Numbered from the stretch's first letter, positions 8,661 through 17,098 are shown. The stretch is 64,000 bases of DNA from Ruminiclostridium sp. (GCA_017635675.1 JAGBLA010000117.1:1-64000); one strand, 5' to 3'. The notes: generated by a model from the letters alone, not told the origin. Made by a program: numbers and translations.

Positions 8661-10928
8661 TTATTGATTAGGGCGAATACGCCTTATACGTTCACGCATT
8701 ATAGTATGCTGTTCCTCTGTCCTGCCGCACTTCGGACAGCGGTCTCCGATTATGCCGGTATAGCCGCAGACAGAGTCTCTGTCAACAGGGTGGTTCACCG
8801 AGCCGTAACCTATACCGGACTCCTTCATGCAGCGGATTATCTGCTCAAATGCGTCGAGGTTCTGGAGCGGGTCTCCGTCAAGTTCGACATAGCTTATGTG
8901 ACCCGCGTTTGTAAGTGCGTGATATGGTGCTTCGAGCTTGATCTTGTTGAATGCCGAGATATGGTAATATACAGGGATATGGAATGAGTTGGTGTAGTAT
9001 TCGCGGTCGGTTATACCTTCGATCTTGCCGTATCTTTCTCTGTCCATTTTTACGAACCTGCCGGAAAGACCCTCTGCGGGAGTGGCAAGAAGCGAGAAGT
9101 TGAAACCTGTCTTCTTTGACTCCTCGTCCATTCTCTGGCGCATACGTCCGATGATACGCAGTCCGAGCTCCTGTGCGCGGGCGCTTTCGCCGTGATGTTC
9201 GCCGATAAGCGCCTTGAGACATTCCGCAAGTCCGATAAATCCCATGGAAAGTGTACCGTGCTTGAGAACTTCACCGACGCAGTCGTTAGGCCCTAATTTA
9301 TCCGAGTCGATCCAGATGCCCTGACCCATTAGGAACGGGAAGTTCTTGACCTTTTTCTGCGCCTGGATCTTGTATCTGTACATGAGCTGGTCGATGACGA
9401 GGTTCATCTCGTCCTCAAGAAGCTCAAAGAATGTGACGATATCCTTTTCCGCCTTTATTCCGAGACGCGGCAGGTTTATGGACGTAAAGCTTAAGTTTCC
9501 GCGCCCTGTGACGATCTCGCGGGAGGGGTCATTCACATTTCCGATAACTCTTGTGCGGCAGCCCATATACGCGATCTCTGTGTTATAATCTCCGGGTTTG
9601 TAGTATTGCAGATTATACGGAGCGTCAATGAATGAGAAATTCGGGAACAGGCGCTTTGCGGAGACTCTGCACGCAAGCTTGAACAGCTTGTAGTTGGGTT
9701 CGCCGGGGTTATAGTTTATGCCTTCCTTTATCTTGAATATGTGGATAGGGAATATTGCGGTCTCTCCGTTGCCGAGACCCTTTTCTGTGGCAAGAAGAAT
9801 ATTCTCGATGACCATTTGTCCCTCTGGTGAGGTATCGGTCCCGTAGTTTATTGAGGAGAAAGGTATTTGAGCACCCGCGCGGCTGTTCATGGTGTTGAGG
9901 TTATGGACAAGAGCCTCCATAGCCTGATAGGTAGCACGGTTGGTCTCCTTCTTGGAAAGGCTTAATGCAAATGACTGTACCTTTTCAGCAAGCTCACGGC
10001 TGCCCGCAATATCAGTCAACAGAGGAAGTTCCGCTTCCATGAAGCCGTTATCGTTTGCGAGAACAGGCACAAGACCGTTTTCATCTCTCAGTTTATCGAA
10101 ATAAGCGTTAACCTTTTCAGCTGCAACATCGTCAGACATATCTGTCTCGATGAAAAGACCGCGGATAATGTTGCTGCGATACATACTGAGGTATGTTTTC
10201 TTTACGCCGTCAGCCATAGCGTAGTCGAAGTTAGGTATGGACTGACCGCCGTGCTGGTCGTTCTGGTTGGACTGGATAGCGATACAGGCAAGTGCAGAAT
10301 AGCTTCCGATGCCGTTGGGTTCACGCAGAAAACCGTGACCTGTGGAGAAACCGTTTTTGAACAGCTTTTTGAGGTCTATCTGACAGCAGGTGGTGGTGAG
10401 TGTAAAGAAATCGAGGTCATGGATATGAATATCCCCGTCAATGTGAGCCTTTGAGTGCGCGGGGTCGAGCACGTACATTTCGTTGAACTGCTTAGCGCCC
10501 TCCGAGCCGTATTTGAGCATTGTCCCCATTGCGGTATCGCCGTCAATGTTGGCGTTTTCGCGCTTTATATCACAGTCCTGAGCAGATTTGAAAGTAAGAT
10601 CCTCATACGTTTTCATGAGCGAGGTATTCATCTCTCTCACGCGTGTTCTTGAATCACGGTAAAGAATGTATTTCTTTGCAGTTTTTGCGTGTCCGTTCTC
10701 AATAAGAACTTTTTCGACGACATCCTGAACATCTTCAACGGTAGGAATGAAGTCCTTGGTCTGTTCACCTTCCGCTTCGAGGATACGCAAGACCTCCTGG
10801 GCGAGCGCGAGCGCAGAGGACTGATCCTTTCCTCCGACTGACTCAGCTGCCTTGAAAATAGCATCCGCGATCTTCTGCACATTGAATTCGGTAGTTCTTC
10901 CGTCACGTTTACGGATCTTAGTTATCAT
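8661..10928 (-). CDS. nrdD: Anaerobic (class III) ribonucleoside-triphosphate reductase, C-terminally truncated
   Basis: Oxygen-independent reductase making dNTPs from NTPs, using a glycyl radical and formate. An ATP-cone allosteric domain occupies about residues 1-90. The catalytic barrel follows, with the paired-cysteine TLTTTCCQIDLKKLFKNGF segment and the SNQNDQHGGQSIPNFDY signature. Near the end are VCGYTGIIGD and the zinc motif CPKCGR. In clostridial homologues as I know them, the zinc motif is followed by ERIRRITGYLVGT, which holds the radical glycine. Here the protein reads ERIRRI and then RPNQ and stop, so the radical glycine and about 30 residues appear to be missing. ATG 10928 follows a GGAGA ribosome site; the longer reading frame starts inside the promoter. 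The activase gene nrdG is not adjacent. Confidence 0.88.
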   Translation of the reverse strand: MITKIRKRDGRTTEFNVQKIADAIFKAAESVGGKDQSSALALAQEVLRILEAEGEQTKDFIPTVEDVQDVVEKVLIENGHAKTAKKYILYRDSRTRVREMNTSLMKTYEDLTFKSAQDCDIKRENANIDGDTAMGTMLKYGSEGAKQFNEMYVLDPAHSKAHIDGDIHIHDLDFFTLTTTCCQIDLKKLFKNGFSTGHGFLREPNGIGSYSALACIAIQSNQNDQHGGQSIPNFDYAMADGVKKTYLSMYRSNIIRGLFIETDMSDDVAAEKVNAYFDKLRDENGLVPVLANDNGFMEAELPLLTDIAGSRELAEKVQSFALSLSKKETNRATYQAMEALVHNLNTMNSRAGAQIPFSSINYGTDTSPEGQMVIENILLATEKGLGNGETAIFPIHIFKIKEGINYNPGEPNYKLFKLACRVSAKRLFPNFSFIDAPYNLQYYKPGDYNTEIAYMGCRTRVIGNVNDPSREIVTGRGNLSFTSINLPRLGIKAEKDIVTFFELLEDEMNLVIDQLMYRYKIQAQKKVKNFPFLMGQGIWIDSDKLGPNDCVGEVLKHGTLSMGFIGLAECLKALIGEHHGESARAQELGLRIIGRMRQRMDEESKKTGFNFSLLATPAEGLSGRFVKMDRERYGKIEGITDREYYTNSFHIPVYYHISAFNKIKLEAPYHALTNAGHISYVELDGDPLQNLDAFEQIIRCMKESGIGYGSVNHPVDRDSVCGYTGIIGDRCPKCGRTEEQHTIMRERIRRIRPNQ

Positions 10929-10953
10929 CTGAGCATCTCCTTTTTGGATCATA

Positions 10954-10969
10954 ACACAAGATATTGTGG
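10954..10969. promoter_or_regulatory. NrdR box 1
   Basis: The 16-mer ACACAAGATATTGTGG matches the NrdR-box consensus (ACACwATATATwGTGT type) at 14 of 16 positions. It lies between the nrdD promoter and start codon. Confidence 0.75.
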
Positions 10970-10985
10970 TCGTAAAAAATAATTG

Positions 10986-11001
10986 CGACAATATATATTA
11001 T
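10986..11001. promoter_or_regulatory. NrdR box 2
   Basis: A weaker 16-mer (about 12 of 16 consensus positions) centred exactly 32 bp from box 1, the three-helical-turn spacing usual for paired NrdR boxes. It overlaps the -10 element of the nrdD promoter. Confidence 0.6.
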
Positions 11002-11025
11002 ATTGCTATTGAACTGTTTTGTCAA
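10997..11025 (-). promoter_or_regulatory. nrdD promoter
   Basis: Minus-strand TTGACA (11020-11025), 17-nt spacer, TATAAT (10997-11002), both perfect. NrdR box 2 covers the -10, so bound NrdR would block polymerase. Confidence 0.85.
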
Positions 11026-11082
11026 TATGAACAGGGAATTTTTTTTAATGTTCATATAAAATTATTTAATTGTACATAATAA

Positions 11083-11113
11083 CAAAAAGAAAGACACCCG
11101 AAAACGGGTGTCT
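11083..11113 (-). terminator. rpsT terminator
   Basis: Stem AGACACCCG (11092-11100) / CGGGTGTCT (11105-11113) with an AAAA loop. Read on the minus strand it runs into a T-rich tract (TTCTTTTTG), just after the rpsT stop codon. Confidence 0.85.
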
Positions 11114-11129
11114 CTGTGAGAGGCTAAGC

Positions 11130-11369
11130 TTACGCTGTGACCTTCTTTGCGAGTCTCGACTTTAATCTTGCAGCCTTGTTCTTGTGGATATAACCCTTGC
11201 CTGCAGCCTTATCGAGAGCGATATCAGCATTCTTTATAGCCTCGGGAGCAGCTCCTTCAGCTCTTGCCTTCTTGATGATTGTCTTTAACTCGGACTTTGC
11301 AGCCTTGTTGCGGTCATTTCTTACCTTAGCGACAAGAACTCTCTTCTTAGCAGATTTGATGTTCGGCAC
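11130..11369 (-). CDS. rpsT: 30S ribosomal protein S20
   Basis: A 79-residue basic protein that binds 16S rRNA in the small subunit. The start PNIKSAKKRVLVAKVRN and the alternating Lys/Ala-rich helices are typical of S20. The start codon is GTG at 11369, with AGGAGG about 6 nt upstream. It has its own promoter and terminator, so it is monocistronic, as is usual for this gene, and it is divergent from gpr. Confidence 0.96.
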   Translation of the reverse strand: MPNIKSAKKRVLVAKVRNDRNKAAKSELKTIIKKARAEGAAPEAIKNADIALDKAAGKGYIHKNKAARLKSRLAKKVTA

Positions 11370-11415
11370 TTTTTTGCACCTCCTTGGTCTGTTATAGTTA
11401 TTTACAATACATCAT

Positions 11416-11444
11416 ATTATATCACAGCTTTTTGGAAATTGCAA
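11416..11444 (-). promoter_or_regulatory. rpsT promoter
   Basis: Minus-strand TTGCAA (11439-11444), 17-nt spacer, TATAAT (11416-11421). Confidence 0.8.
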
Positions 11445-11480
11445 TAGTTTTTTGAAAAAAATTTTAAAAAAAGGAGTAAT

Positions 11481-12275
11481 ATGGTAAGAACAGATCTTGT
11501 ATTTGAATGCGGAATTATGAACGATATCGCAGAAGAAAACAGCGTTCATAATTCAGAAATGTACGGAACGTACTACACAGACATAAAAGCGGATAATGCC
11601 GTTTCAGCAAAATACGGTATAAAGAACGGACGATATCTCACGGTGTTCACCGATAAAGGTGATGTGAAACGATGTCTTGCCGCACTCCTTGGGGAGCTTA
11701 TCCCGGACGGTAATGTGCTTGTAGCCGGGCTCGGAAATGAAAATATCTGCTCTGACAGTCTTGGCGTAAAGTCTTTGTCATATATTCCCGCCACCGCACA
11801 TCTGGCAGAGCACAGCGAATTTTCCGAGCTCGGACTGAGGAGGGTCTGTGTGACTGAGGCAGGGGTCACAGGAAAGACCGGCATAGAAAGCAGCGAGAGA
11901 ATACGCTGTCTTGCGGAGCTTGCCGGAGCCGCGGCGGTAATAGCGATAGACAGCCTTGCCTGCGGTGATACGGAAAGGCTGTGCAGGACAGTGCAGATAA
12001 CGGATACCGGGATATCTCCAGGAAGCGGCGTAGGCAATGACCGAAAAGCGCTGAACGAAGATACCGTAGGTGTTCCTGTGATAGCAATAGGAGTACCCAC
12101 AGTCATAGATCTGAGCAGCATAACAGGCTCCGAGGATAAGCACGGACTGATGGTAACGCCCCGAAGCATAGATATATATACCGACCGACTTGCCCGAATC
12201 ATAGGGGGTGCGGTGTCTTCAGCGCTTATTCCCGCACTTACCGAGGAAGAGCTGTGTTCTCTTATAATAAAATAG
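11481..12275 (+). CDS. gpr: Germination protease GPR (spore protease, family A25)
   Basis: Aspartic-type protease that degrades small acid-soluble spore proteins when a spore germinates. The mature-domain start RTDLVFE, the VLVAGLGNENICSDSLG stretch, VTEAGVTGKTGIES, VIAIDSLACGD (an Asp-containing core motif) and IGVPTVIDL identify it. At 264 residues it is much shorter than the roughly 370-residue Bacillus enzyme. It begins with MVRTDL and so lacks the N-terminal propeptide that keeps the Bacillus enzyme inactive; the A-rich sequence before ATG 11481 holds the ribosome site (AAAGGAG) and leaves no room for a longer start. It is followed by spoIIP, as in Bacillus. I could not find a convincing sigma-F/G promoter. 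Confidence 0.9.
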   Translation: MVRTDLVFECGIMNDIAEENSVHNSEMYGTYYTDIKADNAVSAKYGIKNGRYLTVFTDKGDVKRCLAALLGELIPDGNVLVAGLGNENICSDSLGVKSLSYIPATAHLAEHSEFSELGLRRVCVTEAGVTGKTGIESSERIRCLAELAGAAAVIAIDSLACGDTERLCRTVQITDTGISPGSGVGNDRKALNEDTVGVPVIAIGVPTVIDLSSITGSEDKHGLMVTPRSIDIYTDRLARIIGGAVSSALIPALTEEELCSLIIK

Positions 12276-12335
12276 TATGTTATGGTAAGACGCAAAGTTG
12301 TCGGTAATTCCGTGGTCGGTTTACTGTAATACGAA

Positions 12336-12350
12336 TTTAGAGGTACCCTT
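12336..12350. repeat. Isolated end of the MITE-like element
   Basis: TTTAGAGGTACCC (12336-12348) repeats the right terminal sequence of the element at 37411-37543. No partner end is visible in the 150-bp gpr-spoIIP gap, so it is either a decayed remnant or a solo end. A match of this length is unlikely by chance in 64 kb. Confidence 0.45.
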
Positions 12351-12433
12351 AATTTCCGAAAAGCAATTCATATTTACGGACAGCCCCGAATAGAATTATA
12401 CAGATAATGTTCATTATGTAAAGGATGATGAAA

Positions 12434-13657
12434 ATGATAGTTCTGAGAACGTCTGTAAAACGTAAGATCATGAAAGCCGTTATGCCTGTAATGGCGTCCG
12501 GGCTTGGTACAGCGGTTTTTATGCTGTGTATCCCTTTATTTGACCGTGCGGATGCAAACAACGAGTACACAGAAATAGAAAATATGAACAGCGTGGATAA
12601 TGTGCTGTTTGTACCGGTGGAAACCGAACAGGAGACCATAGAGGAACAGTTAGCTCCGGAGAATGCGGATGATCCGGTTACAGATGTACTTGTTGTGTCG
12701 GAGGCTGAACAGGAGCCGCAGTTACCCGGGAAATATATTCAGACACTCAATCTAAGCACCGAAAAGGAAGACCTTACACTCTTTGACCGCCACAGCGGTG
12801 CGATAAGCGAAGAAACCTTCGGTGCTGGAAACGGTCCGGAATACATAGACCTCGGAGTGGGGCAGCTGCGAAACTGTACCGATATATCCTATGACAAGGT
12901 GCTGAGCGAGAGCGGGATAAGCTCCGATATAAGTATCGGCGTCGGAACACAGGAGCCGCAGGTGCTTATTTTGCATACTCACGCTACCGAAAGCTATGAG
13001 CCGTACATAAAAGATTGGTACGACGAACGATACACAAGCCGTTCCTTTGACCCGGAAAACAGTGTGATAGCAGTAGGTGAGGCAATAGCGGAACAGCTCG
13101 CTGCTGCCGGGATCTCAGTGATACACGACTGCACATTGCACGACGCGGTATATAACGGCTCATATACAAGAAGTCTTGAAACTGCGGTTAATACGCTTGC
13201 CGCATATCCGTCAATAAAGGTTGTTCTCGATATACACCGTGACGCGATAGAGTATTCAGACGGCACGCGGGTAAGCGCAGTAACGGAGATAGATGGAAAA
13301 AAGGCAGCACAGGTCATGATGATCTGTGCTGCCGATGACGGCAACTATGATGTCCCGTTTTTCTACGAAAATCTGCATTTTGCCTGCGGGCTGCAAAGAA
13401 CTATCGAAGGTAAGTATCCCACGCTCACAAGACCTATACTTTTCCAGTATTGCCAGTACAATCAGCAGGTATCTCCCGGAGCGATGCTCATTGAGGTAGG
13501 CTCTCACGGAAACTCCATTGATGAAGCGGTTTACAGCGGTGAGCTTATCGGCAGATCTTTAGCCGAGTATCTTAAGGAGAATGCCGCGGCTCAAGAGCCG
13601 ATCGCCGTTCCTGTGATGTCGGGAATGCCTGTGTATTTCCTTGACAGGCTGCGTTAA
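12434..13657 (+). CDS. spoIIP: Stage II sporulation protein P
   Basis: Membrane-anchored amidase/endopeptidase of the SpoIID-M-P complex, which cuts septal peptidoglycan so that the mother cell can engulf the forespore. An N-terminal membrane helix at about residues 15-33 is followed by a variable Glu-rich linker. The SpoIIP domain (about 170-400) contains VLILHTHATESYEPY and VVLDIHRDAI, whose His and Glu residues are the zinc-site candidates, and LIEVGSHGNS near the end. Three ATGs (12425, 12428, 12434) lie in frame; I prefer 12434 because AAAGGA at 12420-12425 is 8 nt from it. It lies 3' of gpr, the order seen in Bacillus, which supports co-expression in sporulation. It overlaps the convergent GNAT gene by 4 bp. 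Confidence 0.93.
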   Translation: MIVLRTSVKRKIMKAVMPVMASGLGTAVFMLCIPLFDRADANNEYTEIENMNSVDNVLFVPVETEQETIEEQLAPENADDPVTDVLVVSEAEQEPQLPGKYIQTLNLSTEKEDLTLFDRHSGAISEETFGAGNGPEYIDLGVGQLRNCTDISYDKVLSESGISSDISIGVGTQEPQVLILHTHATESYEPYIKDWYDERYTSRSFDPENSVIAVGEAIAEQLAAAGISVIHDCTLHDAVYNGSYTRSLETAVNTLAAYPSIKVVLDIHRDAIEYSDGTRVSAVTEIDGKKAAQVMMICAADDGNYDVPFFYENLHFACGLQRTIEGKYPTLTRPILFQYCQYNQQVSPGAMLIEVGSHGNSIDEAVYSGELIGRSLAEYLKENAAAQEPIAVPVMSGMPVYFLDRLR

Positions 13658-14055
13658 AGTTTCTTTGAAAGTATTATCTCGAATTTCCTCCCGATCGGCA
13701 GGAAACCTCCGATTGAGTTGTAGCCGAGTTTGATGTAGAAATGCTGTGCGAACTCGTCGGAAGCGGTGGAGGTAAGCACGTTCTTGTAGCCGAGCTTTCT
13801 CATTTCGTCTTCCCAGAACTCAACGAACTGGCGGCCGTAGCCTTTACCGCGTCTGTCATCGTTCAGGCATATCATGTTCATGAACGGAGTGTTGTCCCAA
13901 AACAGATTATATCTGAGCCAGCCGATGAACTTGCCGTCTTCTTCCATGATGTAAACTCTTTCAAGTCTGATAAGGTTCAGCATTTCCTTCTTGTCGATAT
14001 TCCTGTCGTTCTCACAAAGGATATCAACATCATTTTCTTTCGCTGTTCTGATCAT
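13654..14055 (-). CDS. GNAT-family N-acetyltransferase
   Basis: A 133-residue single-domain acetyltransferase using acetyl-CoA. The acetyl-CoA loop lies in DDRRGKGYGRQFVEFWE (the RxxGxG/A motif), and the C-terminal part HFYIKLGYNSIGGFLPI is a typical GNAT beta-strand and loop. The substrate is unknown. ATG 14055 has a GGAGGG site 7 nt upstream. It lies 24 bp downstream of the acyl-CoA synthetase gene on the same strand, so it is probably co-transcribed with it. Confidence 0.85.
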   Translation of the reverse strand: MIRTAKENDVDILCENDRNIDKKEMLNLIRLERVYIMEEDGKFIGWLRYNLFWDNTPFMNMICLNDDRRGKGYGRQFVEFWEDEMRKLGYKNVLTSTASDEFAQHFYIKLGYNSIGGFLPIGRKFEIILSKKL

Positions 14056-14079
14056 TACTGATCCCTCCTTTTTTATCGG

Positions 14080-15741
14080 TTATTTTTTGCTGTCCTTGTC
14101 TCTTATGGTGTTGTGCTTTATCTTTCCGCTTATTGTTTTTGGAAGTTCGTCAACGAATTCAACGATACGCGGGTATTTGTACGGAGCCGTATTCTTCTTG
14201 ACATATACCTGGAGCTCTTTTGCGAGCTCGTCGCTTGCGGTATATCCCTTTGCGAGTACGACAGTAGCCTTGACGACTATGCCTCTTACTCCGTTGGGGT
14301 CGGGAGCGCCGGTCACTGCACATTCAAGAACCGACGGGTGCTGTATAAGAACGCTTTCTATCTCGAAGGGTCCGATTCGATAGCCGCTGGATTTTATGAT
14401 GTCATCATTTCTTCCGACATACCAGAAATAGCCGTCCTCGTCTCTCCACGCGGTGTCTCCTGTATGGTAGATGCCGTCATGCCATGCGGCGTCGGTCTTT
14501 TCATCGTCGTGGTAGTAGCACAGGAAAAGTCCCTCGGTGCCTTTTTCGCCGCGAATGACTATTTCACCGGTCTCGCCGACGGGAACGGTATTTCCGTTCT
14601 CATCAACAAGGTCAACATTGTAAAGCGGTGTAGGCTTGCCCATTGAGCCGGGCTTGGGAGTCATACCCGGAAGATTTGCGAGAACAGCTGTAGTTTCGGT
14701 CTGACCGAAAGCCTCCATGAGCTTGAGACCCGTATATTCGAGCCAGCGGTTGAAAACCTCGGGGTTGAGAGCTTCACCTGCTATGCAGCTGTATTTAAGG
14801 TTGGAAAGGTCGTAATCTTTCAGACCTTCCTTGATGAAGAAACGGTACATAGTGGGCGGTGCGCACAGTGACGTGATCTTGAAATCCTGGATTATCCGCA
14901 GCACATTGGCGGGTATGAACTTGTCGAAGTCATACACGAAAACGCAGGAGCCGAGTGACATCTGACCGTAAAGCTTGCCCCATGCCGCCTTGCCCCAGCC
15001 CGTATCGGAGATCGTAAGGTGAAGTCCGTCGGGGTCAACGTTCTGCCAAAGCGCGGTCTGTATATGCCAGAGTGCGTACTTATGGCAGTGAGCTGCCATT
15101 TTGGGGTATCCCGATGTACCCGAGGAGAAGTAGATCAGCATCATGTCGGTTGCGAGTGTGGGAACACGCTCCATGACAGCGGGCTGCTGCTTTATTTCCT
15201 CGTCGAAGCTTATCCAGCCGTCTTTGCTTCCGTTTGCGATGAACTTTTCGAGCTTTATGCCAAGCTCAGCTTCAGCTTCGTCGATATACTTCTCGATATC
15301 GGGGTTATGTCCGGTGGCAACTATGCCCTTAACTCCCGCGCTCTTGAACCTGTAAGTGAAATCGTGGGTGGTGAGCAGGTGAGTAGCGGGGATAACGACA
15401 GCTCCGAGCTTGATAAGACCTATGATAGCGTACCAGAACTGATAATTGCGCTTGAGAACGAGCATTACGCGGTCGCCTTTTTTTATGCCGTGAGAAGCGA
15501 AAAGGTTAGCCGCCTGTGTGGAAAGCTCGGAAAGCTGCTTATACGAAAATCTGGTCACATTCTCCTGGAGATCCACGTGAAGCAGCGCCGGTCTGTCGGG
15601 TTCAAGCTCGCCGAACTTGTCGATGATGTCATATCCGAAGTTATAGTTGTCGGGAGCGTTTATCTCGAACTTGTTGAGTATGCCGTTTTCGTCCCAGCCT
15701 TCCGTGACAAATTTTTTATAATAATCTCTGACCTGTTCCAT
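14080..15741 (-). CDS. AMP-dependent acyl-CoA synthetase
   Basis: ANL-superfamily enzyme that activates a short- or medium-chain carboxylic acid to its acyl-CoA through an acyl-adenylate. Visible motifs are the AMP/phosphate loop YFSSGTSGYPK (near residue 207), EAFGQTET (near 345), the adenine-site YHTGDTAW, the hinge region GRNDDIIKSSGYRIGP, and the catalytic C-terminal lysine in PKTISGKIKHN. Its 553 residues are normal for the acetyl- or medium-chain acyl-CoA synthetase group; the acid cannot be named from sequence. No signal or membrane segment is seen. An XRE/cupin regulator lies immediately upstream (34-bp gap), a recurrent pairing that suggests local control. Confidence 0.9.
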   Translation of the reverse strand: MEQVRDYYKKFVTEGWDENGILNKFEINAPDNYNFGYDIIDKFGELEPDRPALLHVDLQENVTRFSYKQLSELSTQAANLFASHGIKKGDRVMLVLKRNYQFWYAIIGLIKLGAVVIPATHLLTTHDFTYRFKSAGVKGIVATGHNPDIEKYIDEAEAELGIKLEKFIANGSKDGWISFDEEIKQQPAVMERVPTLATDMMLIYFSSGTSGYPKMAAHCHKYALWHIQTALWQNVDPDGLHLTISDTGWGKAAWGKLYGQMSLGSCVFVYDFDKFIPANVLRIIQDFKITSLCAPPTMYRFFIKEGLKDYDLSNLKYSCIAGEALNPEVFNRWLEYTGLKLMEAFGQTETTAVLANLPGMTPKPGSMGKPTPLYNVDLVDENGNTVPVGETGEIVIRGEKGTEGLFLCYYHDDEKTDAAWHDGIYHTGDTAWRDEDGYFWYVGRNDDIIKSSGYRIGPFEIESVLIQHPSVLECAVTGAPDPNGVRGIVVKATVVLAKGYTASDELAKELQVYVKKNTAPYKYPRIVEFVDELPKTISGKIKHNTIRDKDSKK

Positions 15742-15775
15742 TTTATGTTATGTCCTTTCTTTTGTGCGCTTACCG

Positions 15776-16330
15776 TTATATTAGTATCGCAAGGAAGTCG
15801 CAGTCGCCCTCTATGGCTATCATTCCGTGAGGGTTGGAACTGTCAAAGTAAACACAGTCGCCCTCGTTGAGTATCTCGGTGTTGTTGTTGATGACGAATT
15901 TCAGCTTGCCCTTGATTATAAGATCCATTTCCTGACCCTCATGAACGGACATAGCGATAGGCTTGCTCTGATCCGGCTCAAAGGGAGCGTGAACCATTAT
16001 AGGTTCTATCTTTTTATTCTTGAAGAGATACGCCATATGCTGATAGGTGAAACCGATACGTCTTTCTATCGGAAGACCCTCTCCCTTTCTTACCAGCGAG
16101 TAGGTCGCAAGGGTGGGGGAGGTGCCTGTAAGGAGTTCGATCATTTCGATTCCCATAGCCTCTGCGCAGGAGTTCAGCACTGAAAGAGAAAGGTCTTTGT
16201 CACCGTTCTCGTAAGCAATGTACTCCTGCTCCGTAATTCGTGCCGCCTTAGCCATATCTGCCGTGGTAAAATCGAGGGATTCTCTTGTGGCTCTGAGTCT
16301 CGAAGATACCTCTTTGATGTCATATTTCAT
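15776..16330 (-). CDS. XRE-family transcriptional regulator with C-terminal cupin domain
   Basis: A 184-residue regulator. The helix-turn-helix (about 8-62) includes FTTADMAKAARITEQEYIAYENGDKDLSLSVL. A cupin barrel (about 110-184) carries HEGQEMDLIIKGKLKFVINN and DCVYFDSSNPHGMIAI, which would bind a small effector. GGAGG lies 7 nt before ATG 16330. It is the first gene ahead of the acyl-CoA synthetase, so it most likely senses that enzyme's substrate or product and controls the shared transcript, including itself. The effector is unknown. Confidence 0.88.
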   Translation of the reverse strand: MKYDIKEVSSRLRATRESLDFTTADMAKAARITEQEYIAYENGDKDLSLSVLNSCAEAMGIEMIELLTGTSPTLATYSLVRKGEGLPIERRIGFTYQHMAYLFKNKKIEPIMVHAPFEPDQSKPIAMSVHEGQEMDLIIKGKLKFVINNNTEILNEGDCVYFDSSNPHGMIAIEGDCDFLAILI

Positions 16331-16412
16331 ACAAAAACCTCCCTTTATGTATTATACCGCAATACAGCCGGAGCCTCTCGCGGTAGAATGCTTTTAAGTG
16401 TTGTTCTAATAA

Positions 16413-16441
16413 AGTATAGCATAAAACATCCCGAATTGCAA
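16413..16441 (-). promoter_or_regulatory. Promoter of the XRE/cupin-acyl-CoA synthetase unit
   Basis: Minus-strand TTGCAA (16436-16441), 17-nt spacer, TATACT (16413-16418), about 85 bp before the regulator start. Confidence 0.7.
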
Positions 16442-16456
16442 TAGAATTTGCAATTT

Positions 16457-17089
16457 TCACAGTTTTTTTACATTTTTGCAAACGTCTCTCAGACAGCATT
16501 TACCGCAGTCAGGACGTCTTGCGATACAGACAAGTCTGCCATGCCATACAAGACGGTGGCAGAGGTCAAGCCCCTCCTCGGGAGGCACAAGCTCGGAAAG
16601 CTGTTTTTCGACCTTGCCCGCATCCTTTGAATCGGTTAGCCCGATAAGGTTTGTAAGCCGTATCACGTGTGTGTCACAGACCAGCGCGGGCTTGCCGTAA
16701 AGGTCGCCAACTATGAGATTTGCGGTCTTTCTTCCGACTCCCGCCAGCGTAGTAAGCTCTTCAATAGTGTCCGGCACTTTACCGCCGAAGTTGTCACGAA
16801 GTTCCCTGCACATCTGTGAGATGTCTTTGGCTTTGGTGTGGAATAGCCCGCAGCTTTGTATGTAGCTTTCGATCTCCGATACATCTGCTTCCGCAAAAGC
16901 GTCAATGCTCGGAAACCGCTCGAACAGCGCGGGAGTGACCATGTTCACCCGCTTATCTGTGCATTGTGCCGAAAGCCTTGTAGCTATCAGAAGTTCATGG
17001 GGCTTTTCATACATGAGCGCGCATTTCACCTGCGGATACTCGGCTTTCAGCAGGCCGATGACCTTTTCGGCGCGTTGTTTTTTAGTCAT
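16457..17089 (-). CDS. nth: Endonuclease III (DNA glycosylase/AP lyase)
   Basis: Base-excision repair enzyme for oxidised pyrimidines. The helix-hairpin-helix (LTTLAGVGRKTANLIVG, near residues 105-121) contains the catalytic lysine, and the catalytic aspartate follows in VCDTHVIRL. The [4Fe-4S] cluster ligands at the C-terminus have the standard Cys-X6-Cys-X2-Cys-X5-Cys spacing (CIARRPDCGKCCLRDVC). Its 210-residue length is normal. A ribosome site (AAGGAG) precedes ATG 17089, which lies 9 bp after the cls stop codon, so the two are co-transcribed. Confidence 0.96.
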   Translation of the reverse strand: MTKKQRAEKVIGLLKAEYPQVKCALMYEKPHELLIATRLSAQCTDKRVNMVTPALFERFPSIDAFAEADVSEIESYIQSCGLFHTKAKDISQMCRELRDNFGGKVPDTIEELTTLAGVGRKTANLIVGDLYGKPALVCDTHVIRLTNLIGLTDSKDAGKVEKQLSELVPPEEGLDLCHRLVWHGRLVCIARRPDCGKCCLRDVCKNVKKL

Positions 17090-17098
17090 AACGTCTCC

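Noticed and set aside
9050..9222. Minus-strand alternative frames inside nrdD
   Set aside because: Overlap the recognised nrdD frame and show no independent start or motif.
14113..14646. Plus-strand frame of 177 codons opposite the acyl-CoA synthetase
   Set aside because: Antisense shadow of a clear enzyme gene; no ribosome site.
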